Source: Corallococcus sp. EGB
GTDB lineage: Bacteria > Myxococcota > Myxococcia > Myxococcales > Myxococcaceae
DNA length: 64,000 bases
Direction of reading: 5' to 3'
Assembly (NCBI RefSeq): GCF_019968905.1
Contig: NZ_CP079946.1
Coordinates: 6,793,356-6,857,355, forward strand
Part shown: one piece after another, positions 27,831 to 37,114 of the stretch
Layout of the letters: each line of letters opens with the position of its first letter
Position numbering within the stretch: position 1 is the stretch's first letter
Translations under genes and position numbers: made by a program
The notes under the pieces: model-generated
The model's database searches: none
Seen by the model: only the letters and a program-made list of their open reading frames with translations
What the model was told of the DNA's origin: nothing

Positions 27831-30800
27831 ATGTCCGCTGACACGAACATCGACGCGCAGGCCATTGCCATCGTTGGCATGGCCGGACGTTTCCCCGGCG
27901 CTCCCGACCTGGACTCCTTCTGGAAGAACCTCCGCGACGGCGTGGAGTCCATCCAGCCGGTGCCCGACGCGGAGCTGGAGAAGCTGGGCGTGGACCCCGT
28001 CCTGCGCAAGGACCCGCGCCACGTGAAGGCCAGCGCCGCCCTGGCCGGCATGGAGCTGTTCGACGCGGGCTTCTTCGGCTTCACGCCCCGCGAGGCGGAG
28101 CTGATGGATCCGCAGCACCGCGTCTTCCTGGAGTGCGCGTGGGAGGCGCTGGAGAAGGCGGGCCACACGCCGGAGGGCTTCGACGGCTCCATCGGCGTGT
28201 TCGCGGGCGCGGCCACCAACACGTACCTGGTGTTCCATCTGGTCCCCAACTTCGACCAGCTGAGCGGCATGGACCAGGTGCAGGTGGATGTGAACAACGG
28301 CGGCGACTTCCTCGCCACCCGCGTCGCGTACAAGCTCAACCTGCGCGGCCCCAGCTACTCCATCACCAGCGCGTGCTCCACGTCGCTCGTCGCCACGCAC
28401 GCGGCCTGCCAGAGCCTCTTGAATGAAGAGTGCGACCTGGCGCTCGCGGGCGGCGTGTCCGTGCACGTGAAGCACCCGGAGGGCTACCCCTTCGTGCCCG
28501 GCGGCATCGTGTCCCCGGACGGCCACTGCCGCGCGTTCGACGCGAAGGCGGAGGGCACGGTGTTCGGCAGCGGCGTGGGCGTGGTGGTGCTCAAGCGGCT
28601 GGCGGATGCCATCCAGGACGGCGACCACATCCACGCCATCATCAAGGGCAGCGCCATCAACAACGACGGCGCGCTGAAGGTGGGCTTCACCGCCCCCAGC
28701 GTGGAGGGCCAGGCCACCGTCATCACCGAGGCCCTGGGCGCGGCGGGCGTGGCGCCGGAGACCATCGGGTACGTGGAGGCGCACGGCACCGGCACGAAGA
28801 TGGGTGACCCCATCGAGGTGCGCGCGCTCAACAAGGCGTTCAAGTTCCGCTCGGCGGCGGCGAAGGCGACCCCTCCGAAGATCCCGGTGGGCTCGCTCAA
28901 GAGCAACATCGGCCACCTGGCCAACGCGGCCGGGGTGTCCAGCCTCATCAAGGCGGTGCTGACGCTGGAGCACCGGCAGATTCCGCCCAGCCTCCACGTG
29001 ACGGAGGTGAACCCGGAGATTCCGTTCGCGGGCGGCCCGTTCTTCGTCAACACGAAGCTCGCGGACTGGCAGGCGACCCCCAAGCACCCGCGCCGCGCGG
29101 GCGTGAGCTCCTTCGGCGTGGGCGGCACCAACGCGCACGTCGTGCTGGAGGAGGCCCCGGCCCTTCCGCCGTCCGGCGCGTCCCGGCCCGCGCAATTGCT
29201 GGTGCTGTCCGCGAAGAGCGACGCGGCGCTGGACGCGGCGACGAAGAACCTGGCCGCGCACCTGAAGGCGCACCCGGCGCAGGCGCTGGCGGACGTGGCC
29301 TTCACGCTCCAGACGGGCCGTCAGGCCATGGCGAGGCGGCGCGTGCTGGTGTGCCGCGACCGCGAGGATGCGCTCGCCGCGCTGGAGGCCGACGGTGGCC
29401 CCCGCCTGTGGACGCACGCGCCGGACGTGCAGGAGCGGCCGGTGGCCTTCCTGTTCCCAGGCCAGGGCTCGCAGTACGTGGGCATGGCGCGCGACCTGTA
29501 CGCGTCCGAGCCCACCTTCAAGCGCCACCTGGATGCGTGCGCGGACAAGCTGACGTCGCACCTGGGCGTGGACCTGCGCACGGTCCTCTTCCCGGAAGCG
29601 TCCAAGGCGGAAGCGGCGACGCAGGCGCTGACGCGCACGGAGCTGACGCAGCCCGCGCTCTTCGCCGTGGAGTACGCGCTGGCGAAGCTGTGGATGGCCT
29701 GGGGCGTGAAGCCCTCCGCGATGCTGGGTCACAGCATTGGCGAGTACGTGGCCGCGTGCCTCGCGGGCGTGTTCAGCCTGGACGACGCGCTGGCGCTGGT
29801 GGCCGCGCGCGGCAAGCTGATGCAGTCCTTGCCCTCGGGCGCCATGCTGTCCGTGAAGCGGGAGGAGTCCGCGCTCACGCCGCTGCTCCCCGCGAGCGTC
29901 AGCGTGGCGGCGGTGAACGCGCCGGGCTTCACCGTCGTGGCGGGCCCCACCGACGCGGTGGACGCGCTGCAGGCGAAGCTGGAGGCGCAGGGCGTGGAGG
30001 TGTCGCGCCTGCACACGTCGCACGCGTTCCACTCCGCGATGATGGACCCCATCCTCGCGCCCTTCACCGACCGCGTGCGCCAGGTGAAGCTCAACGCGCC
30101 CACCCTGCCCTTCCTGTCCAACGTGACGGGCACCTGGATTGAAGCGGCGCAGGCGACCGACCCGGGCTACTGGGCCACGCACCTGCGCCAGGCCGTGCGC
30201 TTCTCCGCGGGCCTCCAGGAGCTGTCGCGCAAGTGGCCTCAGGCGGCCCTGCTGGAGGTGGGCCCCGGCACGGTGCTCACCACGCTGGCGAAGCAGCAGC
30301 CGGGCGCGGAAGCACGCGTGCTCGTGTCCTCCACGCGCCACCCGCGCGAGCAGACGCAGGACCTCCAGGTGCTCCTCGGCGCGCTGGGCCGGCTGTGGCT
30401 GAACGGCGTGACGGTGGACTGGAAGGGCTTCGCGGCGAACGAGCAGCGCCGCCGCGTGCCGCTGCCCACCTACCCCTTCCAGCGCGAGCGCTACTGGATC
30501 GACGCGAAGCCCCTGGGCGGTGGAGCCCGCACGGACGCGCCCGCGCCGCTGGCGAAGCGCCCGGACGTGGCGGACTGGTTCTACGCGCCGTCGTGGAAGC
30601 TGTCCCCGCTGCCCAAGGCGAAGGACGCGGCGGGCGCGGGCTGGCTCGTGCTCGCGGACGACACCGGCGTGGCGGAGGCCCTGGCGCCGAAGCTGGGCGG
30701 GGAGGTCTTCCGCGTCATCCCGGGTGCTCGCTTCGAGCAGCGCCCGGACGGCACGTTCACGGTGGACCCCACCCGCCGCGAGGACTACTGCGCGGTGCTG

Positions 30801-33788
30801 GAGGCGCTGAAGAAGCAGGGCCGCGCGTTCTCGAACGTGGTCCACCTGTGGAGCGTGTCGCGCGAGCCGGCGTCGCTGGACCTGGGCTTCCACAGCCAGC
30901 TGTTCCTCGCCCGCGCCCTGAGCGAAACGGGCCACCTGGAGCCGCTCACCTGGTCCGTGGTGACCCGCCGCTCCGCCCGCGTGGAGCAGGCGGACGCGCA
31001 GCTGCCGGAGCAGGCGCTGCTGGTGGGTCCCTCGCGCGTGCTGCCGCAGGAGTACCCGAACCTCGCGTGCCGCTTCGTGGACGTGGCGCCCGGCGACGCG
31101 GGCGCGGCGGCGGACCGGCTGGCCGCGGAGCTGCGCGCGGAGGCGCGTGACGCGGTGGTGGCCCTGCGTGGCCGCCAGCGCTGGGTGCAGACCTTCGAGC
31201 CCGTGCGCCTGGAGGCCGGCGGCGCGGAGGTGCTGCGCGACGGCGGCGCGTACCTCATCACGGACGGCCTCACCGGCATCGGCCACGCGCTGGCGTCCGA
31301 GCTGGCCACTGCCCATCACGCGAAGCTGACCCTGGTGGAGACGGCGGACTTCCCCAGCCGCGGCCAGTGGACGGCATGGGTGGAGAAGCACGGCGTGCAG
31401 GACGCGGTGTCCCGCCGCATCCAGCGCGCGCTCGCCCTGGAGCGCACGGGCGTGGAGATGCTGGTGCTGCCCGCGTCCCTCACCGACGTGGAATCCATGC
31501 GCGGCGTGGTGGACGCGGCGGTGGCGCGCTTCGGCCGCATCGACGGCGTCATCCACGCGGCCGGCGGCATGCAGGGCGCCACGCTGGGCACCATCGCGGA
31601 GACGGGCCCGGACGAGTGCGCCTGGCACTTCCGCCCGCAGGTGCACGGCGTGCGGGTGCTGGCGCAGGTGCTGCCCAAGCAAGGCCCCGCGTTCTGCCTC
31701 CTCGTGTCGTCGCTGTCGTCCGTGCTGGGCGGTCTGGGCCAGGTGGCGCAGGCCTCCGCCAGCGCCTTCATGGACGCGTTCGCGGAGGCGAACACGGAGG
31801 GCTTCGCCTACCCGTGGCTGAGCGTGGACTGGGACGCGTGGCAGTTCGCGGACGCGCAGGCCATGGCGGAGCTGTCCCCCACGCTGGCCCAGTTCGCCAT
31901 CCAGCCCGCCGAAGGCCTGGAGGCGCTGCGCCGCGCGCTATCTCACGGCGAGGGTGGCCGGCTGGCCGTCTCCACCGGAGACCTGGCCGCGCGTCGCCGG
32001 CAGGGGCCTCGCGCCGTGAAGGCGGAGCAGGGCAAGAAGGACGCGGCGAAGGGCAACAAGCACGCGCGGCCCTCCATCCTCACGCCCTACGCCGCGCCTC
32101 GCACGGAGCTGGAGAAGACCGTCGCGGGCATCTGGGAGCAGGTGCTGGGCATTGACGGCATCGGCATCCACGACAACTTCTTCGAGCTGGGGGGCCACTC
32201 GCTGCTGGCCACGCAGCTGCGCAACCACATCCACGCGGTGCTGAAGGTGGACCTGTCGCTGCGCGGCCTCTTCGAGACGCCCACCGTGGCCGGCGTGGCC
32301 GGGCGCGTGGAGCAGGAGCTGGGCAAGCGCGCGGCCTCCACGGAGAAGCCCATCGCGGAGCGCCTGCGCACCGCGTTCCCCACCGAGCGCCCCGCCCTGC
32401 TCACCGAGTACCTGCGCCACCACATCTCCGAAGGCCTGCGAATCCCGGTGGACCAGCTGCCCGCCGACGGCAGCCTCAAGGGCTACGACCTGCACGCACT
32501 GGGCGCGGAGCTGGAGTACGACCTGCGGCAGGACTTCAAGTTCCAGCTCTACCCGCACGAGGTGCAGGCGCACCCGTCCATCCCGGAGCTGTCCAGGTAC
32601 CTGCTGGTGGAGATGGACCGGCTGCAGGATCCGCAGCGCTTCGCGGAGAACAAGCCGCTGTCCGCGTACCCGCTCAAGCCCTACCGCGCCCAGACGTCCG
32701 GCGTGCAGCGCACCCAGACGGCGAAGAAGAACCCGCCCATGGTGTTCGTGCACTCGAGCCCCCGCGCGGGCTCCACGCTGTTCCGCGTGATGCTCGCCGG
32801 GCACCCCCGCCTGTTCTGCCCGCCCGAGGTGAACCTGCTCTTCTTCGAGAGCATGCGCGAGTGGCGCCAGAACATCGGCTTCGGCAGCGAGATGGAGTGG
32901 ACCACGGGCGGCTTGCAGTGGGCGCTCATGGAGCTGGAGAAGCTGGACTCGCCCGCCGGCGCCGCGCTGGTGGACCGGCTGGTGGCGGATGACGTGTCCG
33001 CGCAGGATGTCTACCGCCGCCTCCAGGAGAAGTCCGCGCCCCGGCTGCTCGTGGACAAGACGCCCACGTACGCCATGGACATGGAGACGCTGGAGCGCGC
33101 GGAGCGGATGTTCGAGGGCAACAAGTACATCTACCTCTACCGCCATCCGCTCCCGGTGATGGAGTCCATCCTCCGCATGCGCTTCGACCGCCTCTTCGCC
33201 GCCGGACTCTTCGGCGACGCGGACGTGGACCCCTACGTGGTGGCGGAGACGGTGTGGGCGCTGTCCAACCGGAACCTCCTCCACTTCTTCGACGGGATTG
33301 GCCGCGAGCGCTGCCACTGGGTGCGCTACGAGGACCTGGTCGCGGACCCCACGAAGGTGATGACCGGCGTGGCCCACTTCCTGGGGCTCGAGTTCGACGA
33401 GCGCATGGTCCAGCCCTACGACGGCAAGAAGGACCGCATGATGGGCGGCCTGGGCGACCCGAACATCCTCCAGCACCAGGGCATCGAGAAGAAGATGGGC
33501 GAGTCCTGGAAGCGCATCAAATGGCCCCGCGCCTTCGACGCCTCCACCCACGCGGTGATCGAGCGGCTGGGCTACTCCGTGGAGGGCGCCACGCCCGCGC
33601 AGGCCCCCATGGCCGCGCCGGTGGCCACGCCCACCGCGAAGCAGAAGGTGACCGCGGCGGAGGCGGAGAAGCTGCTGGAGAACATGGACCAGCTTTCGGA
33701 CGACCAGGTGGCCGAGCTGCTCGCGATCCTGGAAGACGCGGGCGGCGGCGACGGCGGTGGAAGCAGCAGCAGCGAGGACGCGGCCTGA
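27831..33788 (+). CDS. Type I PKS KS-AT-KR(inactive)-ACP-degenerate carrier-sulfotransferase
   Basis: 1985 aa. KS has a normal SACSTS (Cys182); AT (Ser635, HAFH at 731) predicts malonyl-CoA. The KR looks dead: its cofactor loop reads TDGLTGIG, Gln1307 replaces the catalytic Tyr and Gln replaces Lys. ACP Ser is 1457. A second carrier-like domain (about 1500-1590) has Leu1554 where the phosphopantetheine Ser should be. A PAPS-dependent sulfotransferase domain (about 1630-1890) shows SSPRAGSTLF, DKTPTY, YRHPLPVMES and YEDLVADP. The last 40 residues (LLENMDQLSDDQVAELLAIL) resemble a C-terminal docking segment. In curacin-type systems such a domain sulfonates a beta-hydroxyl before decarboxylative release; here no thioesterase follows and the next NRPS continues the chain. 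The ribosome site is weak. Confidence 0.93.
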   Translation: MSADTNIDAQAIAIVGMAGRFPGAPDLDSFWKNLRDGVESIQPVPDAELEKLGVDPVLRKDPRHVKASAALAGMELFDAGFFGFTPREAELMDPQHRVFLECAWEALEKAGHTPEGFDGSIGVFAGAATNTYLVFHLVPNFDQLSGMDQVQVDVNNGGDFLATRVAYKLNLRGPSYSITSACSTSLVATHAACQSLLNEECDLALAGGVSVHVKHPEGYPFVPGGIVSPDGHCRAFDAKAEGTVFGSGVGVVVLKRLADAIQDGDHIHAIIKGSAINNDGALKVGFTAPSVEGQATVITEALGAAGVAPETIGYVEAHGTGTKMGDPIEVRALNKAFKFRSAAAKATPPKIPVGSLKSNIGHLANAAGVSSLIKAVLTLEHRQIPPSLHVTEVNPEIPFAGGPFFVNTKLADWQATPKHPRRAGVSSFGVGGTNAHVVLEEAPALPPSGASRPAQLLVLSAKSDAALDAATKNLAAHLKAHPAQALADVAFTLQTGRQAMARRRVLVCRDREDALAALEADGGPRLWTHAPDVQERPVAFLFPGQGSQYVGMARDLYASEPTFKRHLDACADKLTSHLGVDLRTVLFPEASKAEAATQALTRTELTQPALFAVEYALAKLWMAWGVKPSAMLGHSIGEYVAACLAGVFSLDDALALVAARGKLMQSLPSGAMLSVKREESALTPLLPASVSVAAVNAPGFTVVAGPTDAVDALQAKLEAQGVEVSRLHTSHAFHSAMMDPILAPFTDRVRQVKLNAPTLPFLSNVTGTWIEAAQATDPGYWATHLRQAVRFSAGLQELSRKWPQAALLEVGPGTVLTTLAKQQPGAEARVLVSSTRHPREQTQDLQVLLGALGRLWLNGVTVDWKGFAANEQRRRVPLPTYPFQRERYWIDAKPLGGGARTDAPAPLAKRPDVADWFYAPSWKLSPLPKAKDAAGAGWLVLADDTGVAEALAPKLGGEVFRVIPGARFEQRPDGTFTVDPTRREDYCAVLEALKKQGRAFSNVVHLWSVSREPASLDLGFHSQLFLARALSETGHLEPLTWSVVTRRSARVEQADAQLPEQALLVGPSRVLPQEYPNLACRFVDVAPGDAGAAADRLAAELRAEARDAVVALRGRQRWVQTFEPVRLEAGGAEVLRDGGAYLITDGLTGIGHALASELATAHHAKLTLVETADFPSRGQWTAWVEKHGVQDAVSRRIQRALALERTGVEMLVLPASLTDVESMRGVVDAAVARFGRIDGVIHAAGGMQGATLGTIAETGPDECAWHFRPQVHGVRVLAQVLPKQGPAFCLLVSSLSSVLGGLGQVAQASASAFMDAFAEANTEGFAYPWLSVDWDAWQFADAQAMAELSPTLAQFAIQPAEGLEALRRALSHGEGGRLAVSTGDLAARRRQGPRAVKAEQGKKDAAKGNKHARPSILTPYAAPRTELEKTVAGIWEQVLGIDGIGIHDNFFELGGHSLLATQLRNHIHAVLKVDLSLRGLFETPTVAGVAGRVEQELGKRAASTEKPIAERLRTAFPTERPALLTEYLRHHISEGLRIPVDQLPADGSLKGYDLHALGAELEYDLRQDFKFQLYPHEVQAHPSIPELSRYLLVEMDRLQDPQRFAENKPLSAYPLKPYRAQTSGVQRTQTAKKNPPMVFVHSSPRAGSTLFRVMLAGHPRLFCPPEVNLLFFESMREWRQNIGFGSEMEWTTGGLQWALMELEKLDSPAGAALVDRLVADDVSAQDVYRRLQEKSAPRLLVDKTPTYAMDMETLERAERMFEGNKYIYLYRHPLPVMESILRMRFDRLFAAGLFGDADVDPYVVAETVWALSNRNLLHFFDGIGRERCHWVRYEDLVADPTKVMTGVAHFLGLEFDERMVQPYDGKKDRMMGGLGDPNILQHQGIEKKMGESWKRIKWPRAFDASTHAVIERLGYSVEGATPAQAPMAAPVATPTAKQKVTAAEAEKLLENMDQLSDDQVAELLAILEDAGGGDGGGSSSSEDAA

Positions 33789-33790
33789 AC

Positions 33791-36700
33791 ATGACGCCCG
33801 AAGAGAAGCGAGCACGCCTGGCGGCGCTGCTGAAGGACAAGTCGCGCCCCGCCGCGAAGCAGGCCCCCCTGTCCTTCGCGCAGGAGCGGATGTGGTTCCT
33901 GGACAAGTGGAGCCCCGGCAGCGCGGCCTTCCACATGCCCACCGCGGTGCGCCTGACGGGCACCGTGGACACGGACGCGCTGCGCCGCGCCCTGGCCCTG
34001 CTGGTGGAGCGGCACGACACGCTGCGCACCACCTTCCAGGAGCGCGAGGGCGGCGCCGTGCAGCTCATCGCCTCCTCGGCCGAGGTGCCGCTGGAGGTGA
34101 TGGACCTCCAGGGCCTGCCGGAATCCGAGCGTGAGGCGGAGGCCCAGCGGCGCGTGGTGATGCTCGCGCAGCAGCCCTTCAGCCTGGAGCAGGGTCCGCT
34201 GCTGCGCGCGGTGCTGATGCTCCTGGGCGACGGCGAGCAGGTGCTGCTGGTGGATCAGCACCACATCGTCTCCGACGGCTGGTCCATGGGCGTGCTCGTG
34301 CACGAGCTGGCGGTGCTGTACCGCGCGTGCCTGGAGGGCCAGCCCTCGCCGCTCAAGCCCCTGCCCCTGCAGTACGCGGACTGGGCGGCGTGGCAGAAGG
34401 AGTGGCTCCAGGGCGCGGAGCTGGAGCGGCAGCTCACCTACTGGAAGAACCGCCTCAACCCCAACGCGCTCCTGGAGCTGCCGCAGGACAAGCCGCGCCC
34501 GGCGCTGATGAGCTCCAAGGGCGAGCGGCAGGTGATGCACCTGTCCCCCGCCCTCACCCAGGCGCTCAAGGCGCTGGGCCAGCGCGAGGGCCGCACGCTC
34601 TTCGTGACGCTGCTGTCCGCGTTCAACGTGCTCCTGTCCCGCTACACGGGCCAGGACGACATCGTGGTGGGCACGCCCATCGCGGGCCGTCCGCGCGCGG
34701 AGGTGGAGGGGCTCATCGGCCTGTTCGTGAACATGCTGGCGCTGCGCTCGGACCTGTCCGGCAAGCCCACGTTCAAGGAGCTGCTGAACCGGGTGCACGA
34801 GTCCACGCTGGACGCGTACGCGCACCAGGACATCCCCTTCGAGCGGCTGGTGGACGCGCTCAAGCCGGAGCGGCACCTCAGCCACTCGCCCATCTTCCAG
34901 GTGATGTTCGTCCTCCAGAACGCGCCCATGCCGGCCCTGGAGGCCCCGGGCGTGGTGATGGAGGCGAAGCCGGTGGACACCGGCACGACGAAGTACGACC
35001 TGTCGCTCCTGCTGGTGGACCTGCCGCAGGGCCTGCGCGTCACCGCCGAGTACAGCACCGACCTCTTCGAGCGCTCCACGGCGGAGCGGCTCCTGGGTCA
35101 CTACCTGACGCTGCTGGAGGGCATCGTCGCGCAGCCGGACCTGCCCATCTCCCGCCTGCCGCTCCTGCCGGACGCCGAGCGCCAGCGCGTGATGAGGGAC
35201 TGGAACGACACCGCCGTCACGCACCCGAAGGACGCGACGCTGACGTCGCTCATCGAGGCGCAGGTGGCGCGCACGCCGGACGCCGTCGCCCTGGACTTCG
35301 AGGGCCAGCGCCTCACCTACCGCGAGCTGGACGCCCGCGCGAACCAGCTGGGGCACGCGCTGCGCAAGCACGGCGTGGGGCCGGAGGTCCGCGTGGGGCT
35401 GTGCGTGGAGCGCTCGCTGGAGATGGTGGTGGGCCTGCTGGGCACGCTGAAGGCGGGCGGCGCCTACGTGCCGCTGGATCCAGGCTACCCGCAGGAGCGC
35501 CTGGGCTGGATGCTGGAGGACGCGCGTCCGCCGGTGCTGCTGGTGCAGGAGCGGCTCCTGTCGCGGCTGCCGTCGTCGGACGCGAAGGTGGTGAAGCTGG
35601 ACACGGGCTGGGAGGAGATTGCCCGCGAGCCCACCACCGCGCCTTCTCCCACCGCCACGGCGGACTCGCTGGCGTACATCATCTTCACCTCCGGAAGCAC
35701 GGGCCGCCCCAAGGGCGCGATGAACGCGCACGGCCCGGTGGTGAACCGCCTCTTGTGGATGCAGTCCGCCTACGGGCTCACGTCCCAGGACGTGGTGCTC
35801 CAGAAGACGCCGTTCAGCTTCGACGTGTCCGTCTGGGAGTTCTTCTGGCCGCTGATGACGGGCGCCACGCTGGTGGTCGCGAAGCCCGGCGGACACCAGG
35901 ACCCGGGCTACCTCAAGGCGCTGGTTTCTTCCGCGTCCGTCACCACGCTGCACTTCGTGCCCTCCATGCTCCAGGCCTTCCTGGACGAGCCGGGCGTGGC
36001 CGGGTGCACGTCGCTCAAGCGCGTGGTGTGCAGCGGTGAGGCGCTGCCGCTGGAGCTGAAGGAGCTGTGCCTGCGCACCCTGCCCGGCGCGGGGCTGCAC
36101 AACCTCTACGGCCCCACCGAGGCCGCGGTGGACGTGACGTTCCACGCGTGCAAGGCGAACGACGGCCGCCGCTCCGTGCCCATTGGCCGGCCGGTGGACA
36201 ACACGCAGATCCGCATCCTGGACGCGGAGCTGCAGCCGGTGCCCCAGGGCGCCGCGGGCGAGCTCTACATCGGCGGCGTGCAGGTGGGGCGCGGCTACCT
36301 GGCGCGGCCCTCGCTGACGGCCGAGCGCTTCATCCCGGATCCGTACGCGACGGTGCCGGGCGCGCGCATGTACCGCACGGGCGACGTGGCGCGGTGGCTG
36401 CCGGACGGCGAAATCGAGTACCTGGGCCGCGCGGACTTCCAGGTGAAGATCCGCGGCCTGCGCATCGAGCTGGGGGAGATTGAATCCTCGCTGGAGAAGC
36501 ACCCCACGGTGCGCCAGGCGGTGGTGCTCGCGCGCGAGGACCGGCCGGGCCAGAAGCGGCTGGTGGCCTACGTCACCGGCAAGGACGGAAAGCCCGAGGG
36601 CGCGGCGCTGCGCACGTACCTGCTGGAGCGGCTGCCCGAGTACATGGTCCCGTCCAACATCGTGGTGCTGGAGCGCATGCCGCTCAGCCCCAACGGCAAG

Positions 36701-37114
36701 GCGGACCGCAAGGCGCTGCCCGCGCCGGAGCTGGGCGGAGCGGATCCGTCCCGGCCCTTCGTGGCGCCGGGGACGGCCATCGAGCAGCAGATCGCCCAGG
36801 CGTGGAAGGACCTGCTCCACGTGGAGCGGGTGGGCCTGGACGACCCCTTCTTCGAATTGGGTGGCAACTCGCTGCTCGCGCTCCAGCTCCACCGCCGGCT
36901 GACGGCGGAGCTCGGCGTGACGCTGGCGCTCACGGACCTGTTCCAGTACCCCACCGTGCGGGCGCTGGCGGCGCGGCTGTCGCGCCGGGAGGACACGCCC
37001 TCGGAGGACGCGGCGCAGGCGGGCCGCTCCCGCGCCGAGGCGCGACGCACGGTCAACCGCCGCGCGGTGGCCTCGCGGGGTCGGGTGGAAACGGATGGAG
37101 ACGCGGATGAGTGA
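33791..37114 (+). CDS. NRPS module C-A-PCP, predicted to add serine
   Basis: 1107 aa. An N-terminal helix (EEKRARLAALLKDK) typical of NRPS docking precedes the condensation domain (about 25-460, HHIVSDGWS at 157-165). The adenylation domain (about 490-985) has FTSGSTGRPKG at 632 and D678-V-S-V-W682. Aligned to GrsA its pocket reads D-V-W-H-V-S-L-V-D-K, one change from the EntF serine code, so L-Ser is predicted with good confidence. PCP Ser is 1027 (GGNSLLALQ). No epimerisation, methylation or thioesterase domain. The tail is Arg-rich. The ATG at 33791 follows the previous stop by two bases, and its own stop overlaps the next gene. Confidence 0.95.
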   Translation: MTPEEKRARLAALLKDKSRPAAKQAPLSFAQERMWFLDKWSPGSAAFHMPTAVRLTGTVDTDALRRALALLVERHDTLRTTFQEREGGAVQLIASSAEVPLEVMDLQGLPESEREAEAQRRVVMLAQQPFSLEQGPLLRAVLMLLGDGEQVLLVDQHHIVSDGWSMGVLVHELAVLYRACLEGQPSPLKPLPLQYADWAAWQKEWLQGAELERQLTYWKNRLNPNALLELPQDKPRPALMSSKGERQVMHLSPALTQALKALGQREGRTLFVTLLSAFNVLLSRYTGQDDIVVGTPIAGRPRAEVEGLIGLFVNMLALRSDLSGKPTFKELLNRVHESTLDAYAHQDIPFERLVDALKPERHLSHSPIFQVMFVLQNAPMPALEAPGVVMEAKPVDTGTTKYDLSLLLVDLPQGLRVTAEYSTDLFERSTAERLLGHYLTLLEGIVAQPDLPISRLPLLPDAERQRVMRDWNDTAVTHPKDATLTSLIEAQVARTPDAVALDFEGQRLTYRELDARANQLGHALRKHGVGPEVRVGLCVERSLEMVVGLLGTLKAGGAYVPLDPGYPQERLGWMLEDARPPVLLVQERLLSRLPSSDAKVVKLDTGWEEIAREPTTAPSPTATADSLAYIIFTSGSTGRPKGAMNAHGPVVNRLLWMQSAYGLTSQDVVLQKTPFSFDVSVWEFFWPLMTGATLVVAKPGGHQDPGYLKALVSSASVTTLHFVPSMLQAFLDEPGVAGCTSLKRVVCSGEALPLELKELCLRTLPGAGLHNLYGPTEAAVDVTFHACKANDGRRSVPIGRPVDNTQIRILDAELQPVPQGAAGELYIGGVQVGRGYLARPSLTAERFIPDPYATVPGARMYRTGDVARWLPDGEIEYLGRADFQVKIRGLRIELGEIESSLEKHPTVRQAVVLAREDRPGQKRLVAYVTGKDGKPEGAALRTYLLERLPEYMVPSNIVVLERMPLSPNGKADRKALPAPELGGADPSRPFVAPGTAIEQQIAQAWKDLLHVERVGLDDPFFELGGNSLLALQLHRRLTAELGVTLALTDLFQYPTVRALAARLSRREDTPSEDAAQAGRSRAEARRTVNRRAVASRGRVETDGDADE

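Noticed and set aside
33791-37114. Cluster as a catecholate siderophore, because the Ser pocket matches EntF
   Set aside because: No dihydroxybenzoate genes, no aryl acid ligase and no EntF-type thioesterase; loading is by a fatty acyl-AMP ligase.
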